Below, one piece after another: positions 45,101 to 50,717 of a DNA stretch of 64,000 nucleotides. The notes under the pieces are model-generated. The model searched no databases, was not told the DNA's origin, and saw only the letters and a list, made by a program, of their open reading frames with translations. The position numbers and the translations under genes were made by a program. Positions within the stretch are counted from its first letter, which is position 1, and every line of letters starts with the position of its first letter. Location: NCBI GenBank assembly GCA_026003395.1, contig BPHE01000007.1:57377-121376 (forward strand), read 5' to 3'. Source of the DNA: Vicingaceae bacterium. Its GTDB lineage: Bacteria > Bacteroidota > Bacteroidia > Flavobacteriales_E > Vicingaceae.

Positions 45101-46188
45101 ATGCGCCGGCCTATGATCAACTATCGGTGAAACTGACCGGCAAAGGCAGCAACAAATTGTACTATCTGCCGAGCATAGATTTAGTGTTCACGAACGACAA
45201 GAGCAAATGGACGCGTGCGGTAGTATTGGAGACCCAGGAAGACCCTGTTTTGGCCCAAGGAGGAGCCAAACGGTTGTCACCGAGAAAAGCGCCGAGCGTA
45301 GACAAGAACGGACAGCCTGACGGCACGGGCACGGGGATGGGATGGTTCCCGGGATATGCGATAGACGTAGAGACCGGCGAGCGATTGAACATAGCGTTTG
45401 GAGAAGACAGCTGGTTGGCCGGGGAGAACGGACGTGACATGATATGGAATCCGACCTCGACAGATGCGATATACACAGCCAACTCGGAGGAATTGCGTTG
45501 GGGAGGGAAGCATTATATATACATATGGAGAGTGAACCGTTCGGAAGAGACCATGCCGGCCTCATTCAAACTGCCTGCGTATGATGAAGGTCAGACATTG
45601 AAGAACTTGTTGGAGACGACCAATCAATCGCAATTATTCCAGGTATGGCGTAGTTGTGCATGGGTGATGATACCGAGGTTGCAAGACGGACAGAAACTGT
45701 TGAGCATAGAAGAAGGGTTGATACCGACCGAGACCCGTATACGGATCAGGGTGAATCGTCCGTACGAGAAGTTTGATGCGGGCACACAGGCGAATGCGAC
45801 ATATCCGATGTATCGGTTCAACATGGACCGATTTGCGACGGTGAAAGGCAGCTTGTTGGCATCGGAAGACGTATTGTCGATGATCAACGTAGTACCGAAT
45901 CCGTATTATGCACAGAGCGAGTATGAGACGAGCCAGTTGGACAACCGGGTGAAGATCATCAACTTGCCGGAGGAGTGTACGATCAGCATATACAACATGA
46001 GCGGAACATTGGTCAGGAGATACAAGAAAGCCGATCCGTCGACCTATTTGGATTGGGATTTAAAGAACATGAAAGGGATACCGGTGAGCAGTGGGATATA
46101 TTTGATACACGTGGAAGTGCCGGGAGTAGGCGAGCGGGTATTGAAATGGTTCGGCGTGATGCGTCCTGTTGATTTGAATACATTTTAA
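42160..46188 (+). CDS. Large secreted protein with T9SS-like C-terminal domain and atypical base composition
   Basis: The 1342-residue protein has a signal peptide (QLKITLLSGMMVMSAGLLGRA), a long body without recognised catalytic domain, and an end (VVPNPYYAQSEYET ... GIPVSSGIYLIHVEVPGVGERVLKWFGV) resembling a T9SS sorting domain. Sampled stretches run from about 48 to 65 percent GC, against 28-42 percent sampled in the upstream receptor gene. The gene favours TTG, GTA, ATA, ACG, AGC and CCG codons. The shift begins about 70 bases inside the gene and ends just before its stop, which keep local composition. The gene lies between a TonB receptor and a PorV/PorQ-like gene, a trio that recurs in Bacteroidota. 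Possibly a very abundant surface protein. Function unknown. Confidence 0.75.
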   Translation: MSMKPINRQLKITLLSGMMVMSAGLLGRAPDVSGRVQGNQSSNVAQSGSKLTAGCSPATAITYLELNNVRCRIDGTKGGMWMERATSTSGYEVPKGSGSFSIFAGALWMGGLDVNGQLKLAAFTYGQSGNDFWPGPLNVYTAEIDAATCAKWDKYFYITRDEVDQFVAWWNSGKTEPANYTIPESILNYPAHGDVSLGQDYYLAPFYDVDGDGQYDPEGSGDYPYYDLKGEIDCRKVRDPRLFGDVTYWWIFNDKGNVHTETNGPSIGMEIRGQAFAFATNDEVNNMTFYNYALINRSTFTLTNTFFGQWADTDLGYSDDDYVGCDVQRGLGYAYNGDAFDEDGNGVKGYGNQPPAIGIDFFEGPYQDNDGIDNPLTTNVQLALSQGGIPYKGLGLGYGDGIVDNERMGMFLFNYYNRGGGPQGDPNSALEYYNYMRGFWRDNSPFTYGGNGKGGTILATHMFPGNSDPVHWSTKGVDPGFLWTEQTAGNTPGDRRFIQSAGPFTLQPGAVNDITVGVVWERALSGGPFASVEKLRVADDKAQSLFDNCFKVLDGPDAPEVTIQELDRELIIMLHNLPVSNNYQDEYAEVDPFIQLPDTFNGVPLTEADKKALATYRFQGYQIFQVKDETVSVTDLDNPDKARLVAQCDIADGVTKLVNYTYDENLNGNVPQLMVNGEDKGVRHSFRITEDKFAEGTTQLVNFKTYYYIAIAYAYNNYKTYDPNDPNALDGQKKPYLASRKAAVGNIRVYSGIPHKPKPENGGTVVNAQYGDQPEITRVDGVGNGGLFTDLLSSSEEAILMNVKQGELTYKSGYGPVNIKVVDPLNVKGGDYELRFKDGSSVYKTDSLRWELRNLSTGEVVESDKVIKVAYEQIIPEWGISVTIGQVAYPGEQPSMGNGFIGASIEFGDSTKKWLDGIRDQDVPNDYNWIRAGTSDANEPPGSYYNDYLGVDDQQAYEGIINGIIAPYCLTAYKSSSSVRNAPAYDQLSVKLTGKGSNKLYYLPSIDLVFTNDKSKWTRAVVLETQEDPVLAQGGAKRLSPRKAPSVDKNGQPDGTGTGMGWFPGYAIDVETGERLNIAFGEDSWLAGENGRDMIWNPTSTDAIYTANSEELRWGGKHYIYIWRVNRSEETMPASFKLPAYDEGQTLKNLLETTNQSQLFQVWRSCAWVMIPRLQDGQKLLSIEEGLIPTETRIRIRVNRPYEKFDAGTQANATYPMYRFNMDRFATVKGSLLASEDVLSMINVVPNPYYAQSEYETSQLDNRVKIINLPEECTISIYNMSGTLVRRYKKADPSTYLDWDLKNMKGIPVSSGIYLIHVEVPGVGERVLKWFGVMRPVDLNTF

Positions 46189-46204
46189 AATAAAAGACAA
46201 CTTA

Positions 46205-46212
46205 TACATTTG
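46205..46212 (+). promoter_or_regulatory. Possible -7 element of the PorV/PorQ-family gene
   Basis: TACATTTG fits TAnnTTTG in the 38-base gap before the ATG at 46227. The gene could equally be read from the upstream operon. Confidence 0.3.
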
Positions 46213-46226
46213 ATAAAAGTGGTTAT

Positions 46227-47306
46227 ATGATAAAAAAGTCAAAATTTTTAATAGGGTTAATGGCTTGTATCGCCCTACAGAGCGTAAAAGCCGGTAATGA
46301 AGACAGAACAGGGGAAGCCGGCGGTCAACAGTTATTAATCAACCCCTGGGCAAGAACATCAGCATTAGGAGGTGCAAATACTGCATATATCAGAGGCGTT
46401 GAGGCATTGTTTACTAATGTTGCAGGTCTTGCTTTTACACGTAAAACCGAGATACTGTTTAATCATACACGTTATCTGGTTTCTTCAGGTATAAATATAA
46501 ATTCATTTGCGTTGGGTCAAAGATTAAGCGAAACAAGCACATTAGGATTAAGTGTTATTTCATTTGATTTTGGCGATATACCTATTACTACGGTTCAATT
46601 ACCCGAAGGAGGAAGTGGTTTTTTCAGACCCTCTTACATGAACATCAATGTAGCTTATGCAAAAGAATTTTCAAACAGTATCTACGGGGGAATAAATGTC
46701 AAAATGTTGTCCGAACAAATATCAAATGTAAGAAGTCAGGGTTTTGCTTTTGATGCCGGAATCCGTTATGTAACCGGAGAATATGACAGAATTAAGTTCG
46801 GTATTTCATTAAAAAACATTGGCCCTCCGATGAAATTTTCTGGAGACGGATTGGCTTTTAGAAATACCAATATCAATACCGGTGTCAGCTCTACTGAAGA
46901 GCATCGTTCGGCACAATTTGAACTTCCTTCTTTATTAAATATTGGGGCGTCTTATGACTTTTTTATCAATCCTACCATTGATTCTTTAAATGATGAAATA
47001 TCTTCGGATCATAAAATCATTGCATCAGTGAATTTTACCTCAAATTCGTTTACAAGAGATCAATATAGAATCGGGTTGGAATATTCACTAAAAAACATGT
47101 TTTATCTTCGTACCGGTTATGTTTTTGAAAGAAAAGCACAAAACAGTCCGGAAAATATAATGTCTGCTCATTGGGGACCTTCATTTGGTTTGGGTTTTTA
47201 CCGTCCAATAAATAGAAATGGTTCAACTATAGGAATTGATTATTCTTACAGGTTTTCTAATCCTTTTATGGGAACACATACCATAGGGGTTCGTATAGAT
47301 TTATAA
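46227..47306 (+). CDS. PorV/PorQ-family outer-membrane protein
   Basis: This 359-residue protein has a signal peptide (KSKFLIGLMACIALQSVKAG) and a FadL-like barrel. The family start is visible as PWARTSALGGANTAYIRGVEALFTNVAGLAF, with barrel strands to the end (GTHTIGVRIDL). PorV shuttles T9SS cargo from the translocon to the attachment complex. Paralogues of this family (PorV/PorQ/PorP-like) often lie beside particular cargo genes, here the 1342-residue secreted protein. It may be a dedicated shuttle for that protein (inference). Confidence 0.8.
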   Translation: MIKKSKFLIGLMACIALQSVKAGNEDRTGEAGGQQLLINPWARTSALGGANTAYIRGVEALFTNVAGLAFTRKTEILFNHTRYLVSSGININSFALGQRLSETSTLGLSVISFDFGDIPITTVQLPEGGSGFFRPSYMNINVAYAKEFSNSIYGGINVKMLSEQISNVRSQGFAFDAGIRYVTGEYDRIKFGISLKNIGPPMKFSGDGLAFRNTNINTGVSSTEEHRSAQFELPSLLNIGASYDFFINPTIDSLNDEISSDHKIIASVNFTSNSFTRDQYRIGLEYSLKNMFYLRTGYVFERKAQNSPENIMSAHWGPSFGLGFYRPINRNGSTIGIDYSYRFSNPFMGTHTIGVRIDL

Positions 47307-47315
47307 AAAATTTAT

Positions 47316-47323
47316 TATATTTG
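47316..47323 (+). promoter_or_regulatory. -7 promoter element ahead of greA
   Basis: TATATTTG fits TAnnTTTG. The predicted transcript start near 47330 lies at the base of the hairpin 47332-47362. Confidence 0.45.
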
Positions 47324-47331
47324 CGTAATTG

Positions 47332-47363
47332 AAACAGAGAACTTCAGTGGGGTTCTCTGTTTT
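47332..47363 (+). terminator. Terminator-like hairpin between the PorV-family gene and greA
   Basis: An 11-base perfect stem AAACAGAGAAC/GTTCTCTGTTT (47332-47342 with 47352-47362) has a 9-base loop and is followed by TATTTTG. It most simply ends the receptor/PorV transcript. It also lies just after a -7 element and so could act as an attenuator for greA. Confidence 0.75.
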
Positions 47364-47393
47364 ATTTTGATTAATATTTAAAATATTTAACTT

Positions 47394-47867
47394 ATGTCAC
47401 AATCACAATATTTTACACAAGAAGGCCTGAATAAGTTAAAGGAAGAACTAAAGTATCTAAAAAACGTAGAAAGGCCTAAAATTTCAAAGCAAATTGCCGA
47501 AGCTAGGGAAAAAGGCGATTTGTCGGAAAATGCCGAATATGATGCAGCAAAAGAAGCACAAGGGCTGCTAGAATTAAAAATTGCCCAACTGGAAAATATT
47601 ATTGCCAATGCTAAAATCATTGATGAATCGAAGTTGGATACCAGTAAAGTGTCTATTCTGACCAAGGTCAAAATAAAAAATCTTGCCAACAATATGGTCA
47701 TGGAGTATACATTGGTTTCTGAAAAAGAAGCCAATTTGGCACAGAAAAAAATTTCTGTTGAATCTCCCATAGGAAAAGGCTTGTTGGGAAAGAAAAAAGG
47801 TGAAGTTGTCGAGATTGTAACACCTGCAGGAAAGGTTAAATTTGAAATTTTGGAAATAAGCTTGTAA
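47394..47867 (+). CDS. greA: Transcription elongation factor GreA
   Basis: The 157-residue factor rescues backtracked RNA polymerase by stimulating transcript cleavage. It has an N-terminal coiled-coil (QEGLNKLKEELKYLK ... AREKGDLSENAEYDAAKEAQ, with the tip acidic residues in DLSENAEYDAA) and a C-terminal FKBP-like domain (SPIGKGLLGKKKGEVVEI). HIT protein gene follows after one base. Confidence 0.97.
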   Translation: MSQSQYFTQEGLNKLKEELKYLKNVERPKISKQIAEAREKGDLSENAEYDAAKEAQGLLELKIAQLENIIANAKIIDESKLDTSKVSILTKVKIKNLANNMVMEYTLVSEKEANLAQKKISVESPIGKGLLGKKKGEVVEIVTPAGKVKFEILEISL

Positions 47868-47868
47868 T

Positions 47869-48258
47869 ATGGCTTCGATATTCACAAAAATAATCAAAGG
47901 GGAGTTACCTTGCCATAAAATCGCTGAAAATGAGCATTGTATAGCTTTTTTGGATATTTTCCCTCTTAAAAAAGGACATACTTTGGTAGTTCCCAAAAAA
48001 GAAATTGATTTGATTTTTGATTTGCCTGATAAAGAATATAGCGAATTATGGATGTTTGCTAAAGACATTGCCAAGAAAATTAAGAAAGCAGTGCCGTGTC
48101 AACGTGTAGGAATTGCAGTTGTTGGCATGGAAGTTCCTCATGCACATATACATTTAATTCCTTTGGATAATATTGACGATATAAATTTTTCACGTCCAAA
48201 ACTGAAATTGACTCCTGAAGAACTAGAGGAAATTGCTCAAAAAATTAAAAATGCCTGA
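47869..48258 (+). CDS. HIT-family (Hint-type) nucleotide-binding protein
   Basis: This 129-residue protein has the histidine triad VPHAHIHLIPL at about residues 90-100 and the N-terminal SIFTKIIKGELPCHKIAE motif. HIT/Hint proteins hydrolyse adenosine 5'-monophosphoramidates or related nucleotides. It is co-transcribed with greA (one-base gap) and converges with gldE. Confidence 0.93.
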   Translation: MASIFTKIIKGELPCHKIAENEHCIAFLDIFPLKKGHTLVVPKKEIDLIFDLPDKEYSELWMFAKDIAKKIKKAVPCQRVGIAVVGMEVPHAHIHLIPLDNIDDINFSRPKLKLTPEELEEIAQKIKNA

Positions 48259-48267
48259 AATGGTTAT

Positions 48268-48891
48268 TTACTCCTGATTTCCGGAAGGAATTTGATTATT
48301 GTGTAATTTAATGACTTTGATAGATTTTATCTTTTTTCGGTCTGCCGATTCAATTACAAATTGATAATCGTCAAATGTAATTTTTTCGTTTTTCTGTGGA
48401 ATTTTACCCATCAATTCCATAATAAATCCTCCAATGGTTTCTGACTCGCCTTTGTGTTTCTCAAAGTTTTCGGAATCTTCAATCTGCATAATTCTGTAAA
48501 AGTCCTTTAGAGGGGTTTTCCCTTCAAAAATATAGGTGTCATCATCGATAATAGAGTAAAAAACTTCCTCGTCATCATATTCGTCGGTGATTTCGCCGAC
48601 AATTTCTTCAAGAACATCTTCGAGCGTAATTATTCCCGGAACAGCACCAAATTCGTCCACAACAATGGCCATATGCATTTTTCTTTTCTGAAAATCTCTC
48701 AGCAAATCATCAAGTTTTTTATTTTCAGGTACAAAAAAAGGATCTCTCAAAAATTTTTGCCATTCAAAATCTTTATTTTGGTCAAGATATGGTAATAAAT
48801 CCTTAATGTATAATACTCCTACGATATTGTCGAAAGTTTCTTTATAGACCGGAATGCGTGAATATCCGCAATCTCTGATAAAGTCAAGCAC
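48268..48891 (-). CDS. gldE: GldE, C-terminal fragment: CBS and CorC/HlyC domains (frameshifted gene)
   Basis: This 207-residue frame carries the second CBS motif region (SRIPVYKETFDNIVGVLYIKDLL; MAIVVDEFGAVPGIITLEDVLEEIVGEI) and the C-terminal CorC_HlyC transporter-associated domain (about 125-200). The frame extends upstream of its ATG through NTPYDEV, which follows on exactly from ALDY at the end of the 48908-49627 frame if one T is removed from TTATTAATA. The ATG is therefore internal and the two frames are one gene. Confidence 0.85.
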   Translation of the reverse strand: MLDFIRDCGYSRIPVYKETFDNIVGVLYIKDLLPYLDQNKDFEWQKFLRDPFFVPENKKLDDLLRDFQKRKMHMAIVVDEFGAVPGIITLEDVLEEIVGEITDEYDDEEVFYSIIDDDTYIFEGKTPLKDFYRIMQIEDSENFEKHKGESETIGGFIMELMGKIPQKNEKITFDDYQFVIESADRKKIKSIKVIKLHNNQIPSGNQE

Positions 48892-48907
48892 CTCATCATA
48901 AGGGGTA

Positions 48908-49627
48908 TTAATAATCTAATGCAGCGACATCAATGCGAGGTTTCATCACTTGTTTAACAGAAATGTCGCCAAATTTGACAATACCTTCCAAAATTTTTTG
49001 CTCTTCTTGATGAGTGCCAATGTCTTCGGTGATATTGATGGCTTTTTCCAATTCGTTTTTTGTGATTTTTATTCCTTTTTTCCTGAATTTTTTATGAATA
49101 AAACCGGAAATGACTAATAATAATGCAGAAAAGGGTGAGAGTAACTTAAAAAGAAGATAAATAGGACGAGCCATTAAATGGGCAAATTGAAGGATATTTT
49201 TTGAAGCAATCACTTTTGGCAAAATCTCGCCGAAAATTAAAATAATTGATGTGATAACTCCCAATTCGAAAAAAATACGGCCATAAGGATGACTAAATGA
49301 AAGATATGTTTGTATGATGGTGGAAGAAATAAGGACAATGGCAATATTGATAAAGTTATTGCTTATCAAAATAGTGGCAAGCAATTTTTGCGGATTGTTT
49401 ATCAAAAATTTGATGTATTTTAAGTTGGAACGGTCATCATAGTCCTCGATGGCCGATTTTTCAGAAGCTGATAATGAAAAGTAAGAAATTTCGGATGCAG
49501 AAACCAACCCTGATGCAATAATCAATAAACATAAAATAGCCAATAAAGCCCAAAAAGAAGAGTCAGGGCTTTGGGCAAGATAAACAAATAATAAATCCTT
49601 AAAAATATGAGAGGGCGGTTCGTCCAA
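48908..49627 (-). CDS. gldE: GldE, N-terminal fragment: CNNM-type membrane domain (frameshifted gene)
   Basis: This 239-residue frame has the CNNM/DUF21 membrane domain (about four segments; GLVSASEISYFSLSASEK, FGEILPKVIASKN) and the start of the CBS pair (VKQVMKPRIDVAALDY) before an abrupt TAA. GldE is a CorC/HlyC-like membrane protein needed for gliding in Flavobacterium, where it is encoded near ssb and gldD, as here behind two ssb genes. The corrected gene would span 48268-49627, about 450 residues, normal for GldE. Whether the break is real or a base-call error cannot be told. Confidence 0.85.
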   Translation of the reverse strand: MDEPPSHIFKDLLFVYLAQSPDSSFWALLAILCLLIIASGLVSASEISYFSLSASEKSAIEDYDDRSNLKYIKFLINNPQKLLATILISNNFINIAIVLISSTIIQTYLSFSHPYGRIFFELGVITSIILIFGEILPKVIASKNILQFAHLMARPIYLLFKLLSPFSALLLVISGFIHKKFRKKGIKITKNELEKAINITEDIGTHQEEQKILEGIVKFGDISVKQVMKPRIDVAALDY

Positions 49628-49638
49628 TTTTTTTAATT

Positions 49639-50106
49639 TTAAAATGGCAAATCGTCCTCTTCAATAGAGGATTCAAAATCGGAATTTATGGCAGGTTCAT
49701 TATTTAAGTCGGGTTTGTTTTGTTGTGTTGAATTGCCGGATTGATTTTGAACAGATGAATCATCTTCAAAATCATCCCTGCGGCCAAGCATGATAAAATT
49801 ATCTACTTCAATTTCTGTGATATAACGTGTGGCATTATCTTTATCAGTATAGGAGCGAGTTTTAATCTTGCCTTCTATGTAAAGCTGGCGACCTTTTTTA
49901 ACGTATTTTTCCACAATTTCTGCCTGGTTTCTCCATACCACTATATTGTGCCATGTGGTGTTTTCTACTCTTTGACCGCTTTTGTCGGTGTATGATTCCG
50001 AGGTGGCCAAGGGGAATTTGGCCAACTTTGTTCCGTTGTCAAGCGTAATTACTTCAGGGTCTTTTCCAACATTTCCTACTAAAATAACTTTATTGATACT
50101 TGCCAT
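49639..50106 (-). CDS. ssb: Single-stranded DNA-binding protein (with acidic C-terminal tip)
   Basis: This 155-residue OB-fold protein (SINKVILVGNVGKDPEV ... TWHNIVVWRNQAEIVEKYVKKG ... RSYTDKDN) has a Gln/Asn-rich tail (SVQNQSGNSTQQNKPD) and the conserved tip IEEDDLPF that recruits replication and repair partners. This copy looks like the functional main SSB. It follows a second, tail-less ssb by five bases and precedes gldE by eleven. Confidence 0.95.
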   Translation of the reverse strand: MASINKVILVGNVGKDPEVITLDNGTKLAKFPLATSESYTDKSGQRVENTTWHNIVVWRNQAEIVEKYVKKGRQLYIEGKIKTRSYTDKDNATRYITEIEVDNFIMLGRRDDFEDDSSVQNQSGNSTQQNKPDLNNEPAINSDFESSIEEDDLPF

Positions 50107-50111
50107 AGTTT

Positions 50112-50474
50112 TTATGATTGGTTTTCAGTTTTTTGTGAATCGTCTCTTTTGCCTAATAATATAAAGTTTTCGGCTTCAATTTCGGTAACATAGCGCGTTG
50201 CATTGTCTTTATCCGTGTATGACCTTGTTTTGATTTTACCTTCTATATAAACTTGTTTGCCTTTGGAGATAAGTTTTTGGGCAGCTTGAGCAAGGCCTCT
50301 CCACATAACAATAGTGTGCCAGGTGGTTTGGTCTACACGATTACCGTCCTTATCAGTAAAACTTTCGCTGGTAGCCAAAGGGAACTTAACGAGAGTGGTA
50401 CCGCTATCCAGTTGAATTACTTCAGGGTCTTTACCCACATTGCCTATAAGCATTACTTTGTTTAAGCCGGACAT
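50112..50474 (-). CDS. Single-stranded DNA-binding protein paralogue lacking the acidic tip
   Basis: This 120-residue OB-fold protein is clearly paralogous to the next gene (GLNKVMLIGNVGKDPEVIQLD ... TWHTIVMWRGLAQAAQK ... SYTDKDNATRYVTEIEAENF). It ends DDSQKTENQS, without the flexible linker and acidic DDLPF-type tip, so it may bind DNA (or join mixed tetramers) without recruiting SSB partners. The stop is natural, five bases before the following ATG, not a visible frameshift. First gene of ssb-ssb-gldE, behind a strong promoter. Confidence 0.93.
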   Translation of the reverse strand: MSGLNKVMLIGNVGKDPEVIQLDSGTTLVKFPLATSESFTDKDGNRVDQTTWHTIVMWRGLAQAAQKLISKGKQVYIEGKIKTRSYTDKDNATRYVTEIEAENFILLGKRDDSQKTENQS

Positions 50475-50495
50475 AAAACTGAATTAAATCTATCA

Positions 50496-50526
50496 CAAAC
50501 TTAAAAAAAATTGTAAGAACTGCAAA
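50496..50526 (-). promoter_or_regulatory. Consensus Bacteroidota promoter of the ssb-ssb-gldE operon
   Basis: On the minus strand TTTG (50526-50523), exactly 19 bases, then TAAGTTTG (50503-50496) match TTTG-N19-TAnnTTTG. The predicted transcript start is near 50490, about 15 bases before the ATG at 50474. It is the only fully matching promoter I found in the window. Confidence 0.75.
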
Positions 50527-50717
50527 TTTTTTAACAATCAATAAAACAAACTTAGATAAAACATCATTTATACATAAACAGGATAAATATTTCATCGCTG
50601 TAATTTTAGAAGTTAATTTTCGCAAAATTGGTAGTATCCGAAATTGTGTTATGACATTTTAATTTTATTTTAAATTTATTCATTTTTTAAGAAGAAATTT
50701 CTTTTTAGGATTAAACA

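Noticed and set aside
42511..45887. Many antisense ORFs of 60-164 codons opposite the 1342-residue protein gene
   Set aside because: They are by-products of its higher GC and G/A-ending codons. They have low-complexity or Arg/Ser-rich sequence and no ribosome-binding context.
42160..46188. Interpretation of the deviant gene as part of a genomic island
   Set aside because: No integrase, tRNA boundary, IS or flanking repeat. Both neighbours have normal composition and a logical relation to it, so a whole-island origin is not supported.
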